64,000 bases of DNA, from assembly GCA_963675935.2 (NCBI GenBank), contig OY780964.2, positions 1,240,001-1,304,000 on the forward strand, given 5' to 3'. The DNA is from G963675935 sp963675935 (GTDB lineage Bacteria; Planctomycetota; Planctomycetia; Pirellulales; Thermoguttaceae). Shown here in pieces: positions 19,232-27,326 of the stretch. The first letter of the stretch is position 1, and every line of letters starts with the position of its first letter. Below the pieces are notes generated by a model, which searched no databases, was not told the origin of the DNA, and saw only the letters and a program-made list of their open reading frames with translations. Position numbers and translations under genes: made by a program.

Positions 19232-19555
19232 ATGACAGACAAGAGCTATGCCCAAAAGGCCGTGGAAGCGGTGCGAGACATACCGAATGACGCCGGACGG
19301 GTGTTCCTTTGGGAATTTCCCGAGAGCGACTTTGCGGCCTATCTGGCCATGCCGGATACGCCGCGTTTGGAATCCCACGGCCAGTATCTGGCCGTGATTG
19401 CGGCAATGCAAGCCGACCTGGAGCGGCAAGGCATTTGTGTTGTGCGCGTGAAAATGACCGTGGCCACCATGCTGGCGGAATTGGAAAGGCATGGCTGGCC
19501 CAACGATACCAAACATCGAACAAAAGTGACGGGTGAGCAAGGAGCAAACCAATAG
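19232..19555 (+). CDS. Hypothetical small protein
   Basis: 107 residues with a strong ribosome site (aaggaag). The N-terminus is mixed charge, and a helical middle (GQYLAVIAAMQADLERQ) leads to a basic C-terminus. No family recognised. A terminator-like hairpin follows it, so it probably closes a transcription unit. Confidence 0.66.
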   Translation: MTDKSYAQKAVEAVRDIPNDAGRVFLWEFPESDFAAYLAMPDTPRLESHGQYLAVIAAMQADLERQGICVVRVKMTVATMLAELERHGWPNDTKHRTKVTGEQGANQ

Positions 19556-19600
19556 GCCGGCAGGGAACGGATAGTCTCCCCATTCACGCCGGCCCCTAGC

Positions 19601-19642
19601 CGGCCCGTCCCCGGATTCGTCACCGGGTGGCGGGCCGATTTT
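19601..19642 (+). terminator. Rho-independent terminator-like hairpin
   Basis: CGGCCCG at 19601-19607 pairs with CGGGCCG at 19631-19637. CCCGG and CCGGG pair inside, and ATTTT follows at once. It lies between two co-oriented genes, so it may be a partial terminator. Confidence 0.6.
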
Positions 19643-19655
19643 GTGGATATGAAAT

Positions 19656-19979
19656 ATGGCATACAAGAAACCGACGCCGCGAAAGACATTCGAGCGGGCC
19701 ACGCCGATCATGCCGGACGTGATTGCGGAGACCTGTCTTGCACAAAGGCAACACGAATTGACGCCGGAGCAAACGGTTTGGTTTGTTCAGCACGTTGACG
19801 TTCGGACCCGTTGGTTTCACGCCAACAACGCCAAGTGGAAACGGAGCTTGGAAGCGAACGGCAACACCGGCCGCGACCAGCTTTACGTGTGGGTGAACCA
19901 CTGGCTTGACGCCTACCTGTTGGCCCCGGAACAGTATCAAGAGCGAAACCCAACCGACACCGAAAGAGCGACACCATGA
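19656..19979 (+). CDS. Hypothetical small protein
   Basis: 107 residues from the ATG at 19656, 14 bases after the terminator U-run. The N-terminus is basic (MAYKKPTPRKTFERATP); the rest is Trp-rich and helical. It overlaps the next gene by 4 bases (ATGA). No recognised family. The weak ribosome site so close to the hairpin suggests expression may be limited by it. Confidence 0.64.
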   Translation: MAYKKPTPRKTFERATPIMPDVIAETCLAQRQHELTPEQTVWFVQHVDVRTRWFHANNAKWKRSLEANGNTGRDQLYVWVNHWLDAYLLAPEQYQERNPTDTERATP

Positions 19980-20554
19980 GCAAAGTAACTGACGAACTAC
20001 GTCGGATGGAAACCGACGTAACCAACCCGGATATGTGGACGGAGACCGAAGCGGAACAATGGGCCAAGGAATACTGGCGGATTCGTTGGGACAAAACACT
20101 CACGGAAGAGCAGAAGACGGAAGCGTTGGCGGCGCACGACAAGCTAGGGAAGCCGGTTCGCAAGGTCCACGTCAACGACCTGGGCAACACGGTCATTCGC
20201 CGGTTTCGCTCGACAGACCGATACCGATGGGATTTTGACGACGATTTTCGCGCCGAAGGGTGGCTGCAATTCGACACCGATCAAGACGCATGGTACTTCG
20301 GCGTGTGGGTGAACCCCAAGACATTCAAGACCTTCACCTACGCCGAAGGGGACTTGACGCTGGTGGTCTGTTCCGACGCCGAACACTACAACGCCGAAAT
20401 CAAACACGCTTGCGAGTTCTACGGGCAGGGCTTTGAGTTTATCGCTTGCGACATGGAAGGGGCGGCGCACCTCTTGATCGGGGCGCAGCCCAAGGGGCAG
20501 ATCGAAGTGTTTCGGCAAAACCGTTCCCAATTCTTTGCGGGGATAGAGCAATGA
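19976..20554 (+). CDS. Hypothetical acidic protein
   Basis: 192 residues, coupled to both neighbours by ATGA overlaps. Acidic and aromatic-rich (RYRWDFDDDFRAEGWLQF, DAWYFGVWVNPKTF). The aromatic, beta-like middle could be a binding domain, but no family is recognised. Confidence 0.7.
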   Translation: MSKVTDELRRMETDVTNPDMWTETEAEQWAKEYWRIRWDKTLTEEQKTEALAAHDKLGKPVRKVHVNDLGNTVIRRFRSTDRYRWDFDDDFRAEGWLQFDTDQDAWYFGVWVNPKTFKTFTYAEGDLTLVVCSDAEHYNAEIKHACEFYGQGFEFIACDMEGAAHLLIGAQPKGQIEVFRQNRSQFFAGIEQ

Positions 20555-20856
20555 TTCGAGTTCCCGCACAACACAACGCCCGAACCATGCTGGACAAGCT
20601 GGCGACAACGCTGGGAACGTTCGGCGACGATGCCTACTATTTCCTTGACGGAATGGCATGGCGAATGACCGGCGGCACCGTGTACCGATCCGACGATAAT
20701 CTGGAATCCGCCGCTATTCTGCGAATGTGCCGTGATGCAGGCTTTCCCGGCAATCGGCCTTGCACGGGCTGCAATACGCAATTCGCAATTGACGCGAGAG
20801 TGGGCGCACACCGCCGGGGCTATTGCTCTGACGAATGCGAGAATGGGAGTGACTGA
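20551..20856 (+). CDS. Hypothetical protein with a C-terminal zinc-ribbon-like motif
   Basis: 101 residues from the ATG overlapping the previous stop. An earlier in-frame start at 20446 lies inside the previous gene and is rejected. The C-terminus has CTGCNTQF and YCSDEC, four Cys spaced as in small zinc ribbons. Such short ribbon proteins are common on phages and may bind nucleic acid. Confidence 0.68.
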   Translation: MIRVPAQHNARTMLDKLATTLGTFGDDAYYFLDGMAWRMTGGTVYRSDDNLESAAILRMCRDAGFPGNRPCTGCNTQFAIDARVGAHRRGYCSDECENGSD

Positions 20857-20857
20857 T

Positions 20858-21532
20858 ATGTTTTCCGACGCCGTAATCTATCGAGCCGCCCACGTCGCCT
20901 ATTGTTCGGTCTTCGCTGACGAAGCGGAAGAGCGGGAAGCGAACTTCCCCGGCGGTCAAGATGTGTGCGGTTGCATTCCGCCGTTGGCCCCGGCCGAACA
21001 TGATCCGATCATCCGGCCCCTGTTGGCGAAGATCGGCACGGCGCTGGGCACGCCATTGGACAAAGTCTTTATTGCCGGCGGCATTCTATCGGAAGAGGAT
21101 CAAACAGACGCATTGGGCGACCTCTTGCTTGGCGGGCAAGGCCACGGCGTAAGCATCACGGACAACTACCGCGCCCAATGGCAAAAGGGTTGCCGGGCGT
21201 GTGGCGTTAAAGACCGCTTGCCCTATGACGACATGGACGCCTACCGTGAGTTTGCCGCCGATAAACTGGACGCCGCCGGATATGATGGCGAGCCGATCAT
21301 CGAAACGGCCTTTTCGTGGCACGGCGGGCAGGACTCCGCACTTTATGCCTTTGCGAGCACGCGACAAGTGCAATCGGAAGAGCATCGGGCGGCAGTGTTG
21401 GCGGAAATCGACGCCGCCATTGCATGGCATGACAACAACCCCGAGCAAGAGCCGGGCGACGTAGCGAAATTGCGGCGGCTGGACGCGGCCGTGAAGTCGG
21501 CAGGGATTGGAGAACAATTCTTTTACCTCTAG
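20858..21532 (+). CDS. Hypothetical protein
   Basis: 224 residues from the ATG one base after the previous stop. An early CGC motif and a CRAC motif (GCRACGVKDRL) suggest a metal site. The middle is rich in Gly and Asp, and the C-terminal third is helical. No family recognised. Confidence 0.7.
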   Translation: MFSDAVIYRAAHVAYCSVFADEAEEREANFPGGQDVCGCIPPLAPAEHDPIIRPLLAKIGTALGTPLDKVFIAGGILSEEDQTDALGDLLLGGQGHGVSITDNYRAQWQKGCRACGVKDRLPYDDMDAYREFAADKLDAAGYDGEPIIETAFSWHGGQDSALYAFASTRQVQSEEHRAAVLAEIDAAIAWHDNNPEQEPGDVAKLRRLDAAVKSAGIGEQFFYL

Positions 21533-21543
21533 GACGTGACACC

Positions 21544-21828
21544 GTGAGATTCACATTCAAGACACTTTTGGCGACGCCGGGCGCGTGCGAAGCGTTCGAC
21601 CGAAACCAGCAGACGCCGCAAGAGTTTCTGGAGCGGCACCTGGCCGGCGACTGGGGCGAGGTGTGCGAAGAGGACAAACAACTGAATGAGGAAGCCCTGG
21701 TTGACGGCGCGAGGTTGTTGTCGGCCTATCGGCTGAAAGACAACACGCGAATGTGGTGCATTACGGAAGCCGTTGGGGACGACGGCCGAAGAGAAGCAAC
21801 AACGTTTCTTTTGCCGGAAGAGTATTGA
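21544..21828 (+). CDS. Small plasmid/phage-type protein (GDWGE...LLPEEY family)
   Basis: 94 residues with a GTG start and aggacg upstream. The motifs HLAGDWGEVCEED, NEEAL, RLLSAY and the terminal TTFLLPEEY belong to a widespread family on plasmids and integrative elements, often annotated only as plasmid-related protein. Function unknown. It supports the mobile-element origin of the block. Confidence 0.75.
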   Translation: MRFTFKTLLATPGACEAFDRNQQTPQEFLERHLAGDWGEVCEEDKQLNEEALVDGARLLSAYRLKDNTRMWCITEAVGDDGRREATTFLLPEEY

Positions 21829-21829
21829 A

Positions 21830-22105
21830 ATGTCCTACTGGATTCGCGTTGGCGACCAAGGCGACTATCAGCCAGTGGATGATATTGCCGCTGCCGTGGA
21901 ATGTCTGAATGAGTGGCGCGTCGGGGAATGCACGGGTTGGGTGGAAGGCGGCCGGGGCGTTGGGTTGGAGACGACGCATTGTTATGGATGCGATTTTATC
22001 AGTCTGTTTTGGGGTGACGCCAATGCCAACTTGATTCGTCCCTTGGACGAATTGGAGCGGGCCGACGTGGAAGAGGGGCTGAAGCATGTACGTCTATCAA
22101 GCTGA
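21830..22105 (+). CDS. Hypothetical small protein
   Basis: 91 residues from the ATG two bases after the previous stop (TGAAATG). It is acidic, Trp-rich at the start (SYWIRVGDQGDYQPVDD), with a single HCYGCDF Cys pair. It overlaps the next gene by 20 bases. No family recognised. Confidence 0.66.
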   Translation: MSYWIRVGDQGDYQPVDDIAAAVECLNEWRVGECTGWVEGGRGVGLETTHCYGCDFISLFWGDANANLIRPLDELERADVEEGLKHVRLSS

Positions 22106-22439
22106 CGTGTGGTGTGACGATTGTGGCCGTGCAATCTGCAAACGGCTGACGCAAGACGGCAAGGCCCCAGCGAACACGACCGACGAATGCAGTTTCGACA
22201 GCGACGATTACCCCAAGCAAGCGGAAGAAGATGAAAGCGACACGCCGCAACACTGCGCAGCCGGAGCAGGTTGCTTGAATGCAATCGGATTGCCGAACCG
22301 AAAGGTCGGCTTGTTATTCGGCGAGTTGACCGGCGACGGCGTTCAATACGTCAAGGATGCAATCGCGGATGGATTCGGCGACAAGGAGGTTGTGAAGCTG
22401 TGGCAGGAATTCTATCGAGACAAGGGCTATGACTTGTAG
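22086..22439 (+). CDS. Hypothetical protein with Cys pairs
   Basis: 117 residues. The N-terminal WCDDCGRAICK and a later QHCAAGAGC give four Cys that could bind zinc; between them is a very acidic linker (DSDDYPKQAEEDESD). The C-terminal half is helical. No family recognised. Confidence 0.68.
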   Translation: MYVYQADVWCDDCGRAICKRLTQDGKAPANTTDECSFDSDDYPKQAEEDESDTPQHCAAGAGCLNAIGLPNRKVGLLFGELTGDGVQYVKDAIADGFGDKEVVKLWQEFYRDKGYDL

Positions 22440-22471
22440 GGAATCAAAGAAACATACCGCCAGAGTGAATT

Positions 22472-22735
22472 ATGAGTTGGGGACCGGAAAAACAATCGCA
22501 CTATTGTCAAGGCCGCGCGGTCCAAGAGATTGCGAAAAGCCAGATCGACGGCTATTGCCAATGCGGGTATCTAACGCTGAATCCAACCAACGAATTCGAG
22601 GAGCACAACGGCGGATTAACCGTAAGGCGGTCTCGCGTTAGGATCATCGACGACAAGACGGGCCAAGTATTGCAGCGGTTGCGGGGCGTGCCGACATGGT
22701 TCGCCTGCAACGCCTGTGCCAACGATTGGAAGTAG
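22472..22735 (+). CDS. Hypothetical Cys-rich small protein
   Basis: 87 residues. CQCGYL in the middle and FACNACANDW at the C-terminus give four Cys in a zinc-ribbon-like arrangement. It lies 32 bp after its neighbour and 2 bp before the next gene. No family recognised. Confidence 0.66.
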   Translation: MSWGPEKQSHYCQGRAVQEIAKSQIDGYCQCGYLTLNPTNEFEEHNGGLTVRRSRVRIIDDKTGQVLQRLRGVPTWFACNACANDWK

Positions 22736-22737
22736 AC

Positions 22738-23097
22738 ATGAAAATCGACCGGCAGATAGAAATAGCGACCGCTCAGTTGTCCGCGCTGATCGACGCGATG
22801 AACGAACTGATTGCGGCATTGCCAGACAATCCGCGAATCCACCGGATGAATGACAAGTGTTTTACCGTGTCGTGGAAGGACTTGGGAAATAATTGGACGC
22901 CAGAGCATCACGACTTCAAGTGGCAATATCAAGCGGTCATTGCGAGCATTCAGAGGGCAAAGGCCGTCGATGCAATCGCCGCGCTGCGAAGGATCATTGC
23001 GGTCGGCAAGGTGCGGTATCCCAACCATGAGCAATACGTCAACCTCCACCCCGACGTGATTGCCAACCTGCAAACGCTACTGACAGACGCCAGCTAG
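22738..23097 (+). CDS. Hypothetical protein, last gene of the block
   Basis: 119 residues from the ATG two bases after the previous stop. Mostly helical (EIATAQLSALIDAMNELIAAL). A strong terminator hairpin follows 13 bases after the stop, so this closes the operon. No family recognised. Confidence 0.68.
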   Translation: MKIDRQIEIATAQLSALIDAMNELIAALPDNPRIHRMNDKCFTVSWKDLGNNWTPEHHDFKWQYQAVIASIQRAKAVDAIAALRRIIAVGKVRYPNHEQYVNLHPDVIANLQTLLTDAS

Positions 23098-23110
23098 ATG
23101 CTGGCGCATG

Positions 23111-23154
23111 GGCGGGGCTGCGGCGTTTGCCGACACGCGGCCCCGCCGTTTTGT
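23111..23154 (+). terminator. Rho-independent terminator
   Basis: GGCGGGGC at 23111-23118 pairs with GCCCCGCC at 23140-23147; the loop itself can fold further, and GTTTTGTT follows. It ends the plus-strand small-gene operon. Confidence 0.78.
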
Positions 23155-24254
23155 TACGCCGGTCTGCGGAAAGGGTTACATTCTGCCCCCCTTTACACAA
23201 CCAAGATCAAGCGGCGACGGCCGACGGCGCTTGGCGCTATCCACGGTTCGCGCTATCGGCTGACGGCGCTTAGCGACGTTTGTCGCGTTGCCACTTGGCG
23301 AAGGTGGAAATTGCCGGCCGGCAGCGGCTGGCAATCGAGAATCCGCCGTTCGCCGCTTTTGGCCGGCAATCTTACGGGCGGATGACGTTGGCCCGCGCGC
23401 TTCCACCTGGTTGCACTCGATATATCACCACCCTGCAAGTCTGTGCCCGCCAGAACGTCGCGGCCGTCTTCCCTACGTTCAAGGAAAGCTGCCCACCGCC
23501 GGACTGATACGGCACTATGCGCCAGAGAATACAAATAGGGGTGGCGACTGTTCCCAGACAAGTTGCCATGTGGGCTTATTTGACTTCTGTGGCGTCTATT
23601 CAGGAGGGCGCTGTTGGCTTGGCTTGATGATCGTGCCCAAGATCGACGCCGACGCCAACCACGCCGACACCGGCCGCGCCAACGCCAAACAGCAGACCTG
23701 GACAGGAGCGACGGCCGAACAACTGCGGCTTGTGGGCCGTGGATCGACGCCGGCACATTTGTTGGTAAAAAGACTTGATGGCGGCGTGAATCGCGTCGGC
23801 TGGCACGCAGCAAGGCCATACGTCGGTCGGTTAGTCGTGGGCAAGGCTACCGCCATGTTATGGGCCAACTTTCCCCACGATTATGGCCTGGGCGACATTC
23901 GGGCACGGTTAAGCCCTGGTCGGAATCGACGGGATCGGCATGCCGGCTACCTATTGCGGCCGGAACAAACGCCACAACGGCCCCCGACGGTACAATCTGA
24001 AACGGCAGCATGACCAGGGTGGAAGGATCGGCGGCCGATGGGATCGGCAAACCGGCTGGCGGGATCGGGGCGATAGTCGGCGGGGATCGGTCGGCAACGC
24101 ATGACAACGGCCGAGAGAACATAGCGACAAGACGACCGGGTGGCCCAATAGAGAACGGGCAACCAGGGGCGGAGAATCAATAGGGCTATTCCGCCACAAC
24201 GCAATAGCAGAGAAGCTAGGCGGATTGTGCGCGGAGTCCCCGCGCTGTATCGGT
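23155..24254. other. Gene-poor 1.1 kb with a cluster of GGATCGG motifs
   Basis: No frame on either strand looks like a real gene: open stretches are rich in Arg, Pro and Gly with no ribosome site or family-like motif. Between about 23,920 and 24,095 the word GGATCGG occurs five times within 175 bp, mixed with GCCGGC-like runs. The word cggcgcttggcgctatcca near 23225 is shared with the decayed region at 13387. Possible decayed DNA or a replication/partition region; nothing decides it. Confidence 0.4.
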
Positions 24255-24455
24255 TCATTGTTTGCGCGGTCTCCTATAGGTGGACAATCCCCGCCGATAC
24301 GTCCAAGAGTGAAACGGAGTATAGGCGGGGTTCTTTTCCGCCCAAAGTCTGCGCGCCCGATCCTTGCGCAGAAAATGCCCCTTGGCGAACGTGGCAAGGT
24401 AATCATCGCGCGCCATCGTCACTAGCTTTCTTGCTCTTCGCTCCGATCTTGTCAT
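24255..24455 (-). CDS. Small basic hypothetical protein
   Basis: 66 residues (MTRSERRARKLVTMARDD..., ending RRPRKQ), strongly basic. It starts 4 bases downstream of the stop of the preceding minus-strand gene, a spacing typical of an operon. The high Arg/Lys content suggests nucleic acid binding. Last gene of the minus-strand operon. Confidence 0.55.
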   Translation of the reverse strand: MTRSERRARKLVTMARDDYLATFAKGHFLRKDRARRLWAEKNPAYTPFHSWTYRRGLSTYRRPRKQ

Positions 24456-24459
24456 GGTG

Positions 24460-25038
24460 TCACCATTGGAGAGTGTCGGGCAATTGGTTGTATAGACCGT
24501 CAAGCCGCGCTTCCCATTGTTGGGCTTGGGGAATTCGTCCCGCCAAGCGCGCCTGAATTGCGCGCGCCTTGATTGCGGCATATTCCCGCAACGGGGCCGG
24601 ATTGTTGGCATTCCGGCAATATGCCCGTAAGTCTTCCAAGGGCATACCGTCAAGGTTTTCGGGGGCCGGTTTCTCCCCGGTCTGGACATATCGGCCGCAA
24701 TGCTGGCAGACACAATCCCGCCAGTTTTCCGCGCACGGGGTGAACTCGCCACAATACCCGCAACGAATTTCCCCTTCCTCTTGGCAATGCTGGTTTTCGG
24801 CTTCCTCCACCCACCCGCCCCATGATGCAATGGCGAAGTCTCCGTCTTCGTCGATAATGGTGGTGTCGTATGTGTCGCCAAGGTTGACATATTCGATTGA
24901 CCGATCGGCGCAAGACACCGATTCCACGCCAAAACAGAGTATCCCCTTGCGTTGCAAGTATCTTTCGGCCGCGCACAAGTTACCCTTGCGCCTTGCCGCG
25001 CGCAGTGCGCCTTGTAATTGCTCTTGTGTTGGTTTCAT
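24460..25038 (-). CDS. Hypothetical protein with a zinc ribbon
   Basis: 192 residues from the ATG at 25038, preceded by agggggaaacc. The N-terminal 35 residues are a basic helix (EQLQGALRAARRKGN); the middle is acidic; a clear ribbon of two Cys pairs follows (RCGYCGEFTPC, then CVCQHCGRYV), and then a helical tail (REYAAIKARAIQARLAG). The start overlaps the previous stop by 4 bases. A DNA- or RNA-binding adaptor is possible; no family recognised. Confidence 0.7.
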   Translation of the reverse strand: MKPTQEQLQGALRAARRKGNLCAAERYLQRKGILCFGVESVSCADRSIEYVNLGDTYDTTIIDEDGDFAIASWGGWVEEAENQHCQEEGEIRCGYCGEFTPCAENWRDCVCQHCGRYVQTGEKPAPENLDGMPLEDLRAYCRNANNPAPLREYAAIKARAIQARLAGRIPQAQQWEARLDGLYNQLPDTLQW

Positions 25039-25415
25039 GGTTTCCCCCTGATTGCCGTTATGCGTCGATAGGGCTTTTCCTCCCAATGGTCGATAGCTTC
25101 GGAGTGTTCCCACGGGAGCAAAATAAAGCTATGGCCGAAGGGATGGAATGTTTTTTGATCGGGGCGCAAAGCCCCGCCTTGCCAATAGCAACCGACAAAC
25201 CAGTCACGCGAATCGTCGGCAAACTGGAAACACGTATGGGTTGACCGTCGATAGCTTGCGGGCAGGTCGCCCGCAAGGTAAATCCCCGGTTGCCCCTGTT
25301 GCCGATAGGCCGCCCCGTGGTAGGTTTGTTTTCCGATTGCCACAACCACGGGGGAGACTTCCGACGTATCGGGGCAACCCCGCAACCATTCCGCCACCTT
25401 TTCGCTAGTGTTCAT
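25035..25415 (-). CDS. Hypothetical protein
   Basis: 126 residues from the ATG at 25415, chosen because it overlaps the previous gene by only 11 bases. Aromatic-rich (CFQFADDSRDWFVGCYWQGG). No membrane segment and no family recognised. It is coupled to the next gene by an ATGA overlap. Confidence 0.66.
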   Translation of the reverse strand: MNTSEKVAEWLRGCPDTSEVSPVVVAIGKQTYHGAAYRQQGQPGIYLAGDLPASYRRSTHTCFQFADDSRDWFVGCYWQGGALRPDQKTFHPFGHSFILLPWEHSEAIDHWEEKPYRRITAIRGKP

Positions 25416-25575
25416 CGGTTTGTACTCCACAGGCGCGGATGAATTGCGCCCGGTTGAAACGGGGGTTTGCAGTCTGCAATAGATCGGCAAGAGCGATTGC
25501 CGCATAATGTCGCGCGTCGGCGTTCCCAATAGCGCGGATAGCTTCAGCAATTGCCCGAAAATGCTTTCTTGACAT
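25405..25575 (-). CDS. Very small hypothetical protein
   Basis: 56 residues from the ATG at 25575, with gaaaggggccgca upstream. Helical and Ala-rich (FRAIAEAIRAIGNADARHYA). It overlaps the next gene by 11 bases. No family recognised. Confidence 0.55.
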   Translation of the reverse strand: MSRKHFRAIAEAIRAIGNADARHYAAIALADLLQTANPRFNRAQFIRACGVQTDEH

Positions 25576-25586
25576 TGCGGCCCCTT

Positions 25587-25778
25587 TCAGAAGGAAACAA
25601 CGGTCGAAACCACGCCCCGATGTTTGTATCCCATCACGTCGGCCCCCAACTGCCGCAACAGGGCGACAAGACGGCGGGGCAGGTTGCCCCCGTATTCGGC
25701 CGCGAAATAGTCCCCGCAATCTTGGATGTAGGTTTCCCCGGAAAAGGCATGCAATTCTCGCGCAATCTCGTTTCTCAT
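25587..25778 (-). CDS. Very small hypothetical protein
   Basis: 63 residues from the ATG at 25778, which overlaps the previous stop by 4 bases and has gggggaaac upstream. It reads MRNEIARELHAFSGETY and ends RGVVSTVVSF. No family recognised. Confidence 0.58.
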   Translation of the reverse strand: MRNEIARELHAFSGETYIQDCGDYFAAEYGGNLPRRLVALLRQLGADVMGYKHRGVVSTVVSF

Positions 25779-26098
25779 AGTTGTTTCCCCCGGATGAATT
25801 CCACGGTTGTGGCGGTTAGCTCGAAATAGATGGATTCTTGACTCAGATCGACGGCAAAATCCCCTGCCAGCTTGCGCAATTCGGGAAGTCTGTCTTCCCC
25901 CACGCAAGCCCACACCTTGACGCATACGTCGCGCGCCATTGTTCCATCATCCATCCGATAGACACCCTCACACGTTCCATCGACGGTATGGCCCCCGATG
26001 AGCGAATCGAGACGGCCGAGACAATTCTCCAGCTTGGTGAATTCGACGGGCTGCCCATCGTTGTAGCTGGTCGGGAAGAGAAAGAGGCACTTAATCAT
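25775..26098 (-). CDS. Hypothetical protein, first gene of the minus-strand operon
   Basis: 107 residues from the ATG at 26098; the frame extends further upstream but without family-like sequence. It begins MIKCLFLFPTSYNDGQP and has alternating beta and helical segments, resembling a small alpha/beta protein. It is coupled to the next gene by ATGA. No clear promoter was identified upstream. Confidence 0.64.
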   Translation of the reverse strand: MIKCLFLFPTSYNDGQPVEFTKLENCLGRLDSLIGGHTVDGTCEGVYRMDDGTMARDVCVKVWACVGEDRLPELRKLAGDFAVDLSQESIYFELTATTVEFIRGKQL

Positions 26099-27255
26099 GG
26101 TTGCGGTCTCCAAAGGTGAAAAGGCAATCGCTCGACAAGGCCGGACAACATGACTTGCAATCGAAAATTGACCAGTCACATTGCCCGTCTTTCAAGACTA
26201 TACAACGGGAGCTTCAAAAGCAAATAGATTCCATCCGCTTTTCAAAAGAATGCCGGACGTACCGAATAAGGGGAAGCGCGAAGCAAGAGCGGGACGCGAC
26301 GCGGCAAAGTAATAGAATAGTGTTCCTATAATTCTCTCTATGTTTTCCCTATCTGATATTAGGAAGAAAGTAAGAAGAGATAGAGACTAAATACTTAATT
26401 ACTGATTATTGGGGCAAGTTAGAAATTACTGACGCGCGGTTAGACCTGCCCCGTCAAATTCGTTTTATTTTCCCACAATCAAAATCAGGAATAGGGGCGC
26501 AGATTCGGCAACGTGCCAATGGCAAGCATTGCGTCTCTTGGGATATTGCCCGTCAACCCAGCGGTCTCCCAACATGCCGCAATCCCGCCGAACTGGAACA
26601 AGGGCGAGAATTCGCAGCAACGCGCAAGTTATTGCCGTTACGTATGTTAGGCGATTCTTGCGGCCGTTGAAATGCGGCGCATTTATGGTTCCAAGACGCC
26701 TACTTTGTCGTGCAACAATGCAAGTGTCGTGATGATTTAACACCAATTGCGGCCGTCTCGATTGTCAATCAGACATGGCGGGGAGGGTGGGGTCAAAATC
26801 AACGGCCGCCGGCAAGTTTCGGGGAAGCCGCCCCGCCGTGCCGTATCGAGCTTCTTTGGAATTCTGACGAACAAACTGACGCGGCGATTCTCCGAGGAAT
26901 CGCAAGAAACGATCTGCGCGAAGATTCCGTGGCCATGCCGAAAAGTCGCTGACGCGGCAGCATGTCTGACAAATCTGGCTAGTGCAAAAGTCTCGAACAT
27001 TCGTGAAAGCATCATTAAGTGACTGACGCGGCTGATTGTGTGGCTGGAAGTCGCAACAGACAGGCACGGATAGGGCGGCGAACTGTGAACTGAATCCCTA
27101 GCGTGATATGGTGCGGTGGAGATACGATCACAATGCAAGTGAATTGTGGCATTTGGCCTAGTCGCTTCTTCCATATCTGGCCATCGTAAATGGTCCATAT
27201 TGGCAGTGATTCAGCCTTGGGTATCAGATACATCGTGGCGGACATTTTGCGGAGT
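26099..27255. other. Intergenic spacer with AT-rich stretch and repeats
   Basis: No gene supported. 26,310-26,440 is markedly AT-rich (including cctataattctctctatg) and could hold promoters for the minus-strand operon. The word CTGACGCGGC occurs three times at a 73-74 bp spacing from 26876, with a related word (ACTGACGCGCGG) near 26429. Confidence 0.5.
26876..27032 (+). repeat. Three evenly spaced CTGACGCGGC direct repeats
   Basis: Identical 10-mers start at 26876, 26949 and 27023, that is 73 and 74 bp apart, with unrelated sequence between. The repeat is too short and the spacers too long for a typical CRISPR array. Could be protein-binding sites. Confidence 0.55.
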
Positions 27256-27284
27256 CTGGAGAAACGGCCAAAAAGTGATATAAT
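27256..27284 (+). promoter_or_regulatory. Possible promoter of the HEAT/HEPN gene
   Basis: A perfect -10 (TATAAT, 27279-27284) lies 43 bp before the start. The -35 position 17 bp upstream has only CTGGAG, so the call rests on the -10. Confidence 0.45.
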
Positions 27285-27326
27285 GATGCGGATGCGTAAG
27301 AAGGAAACCCGAATATCAAGCCAGAA

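Noticed and set aside
23288..24013. 241-codon plus-strand frame in the gene-poor gap
   Set aside because: No ribosome site, no motif, biased composition; stops on other frames are few because the DNA is GC-rich.
26876..27032. CRISPR array
   Set aside because: The repeat is only 10 bp, spacers are over 60 bp and there are three copies; no cas gene is present.
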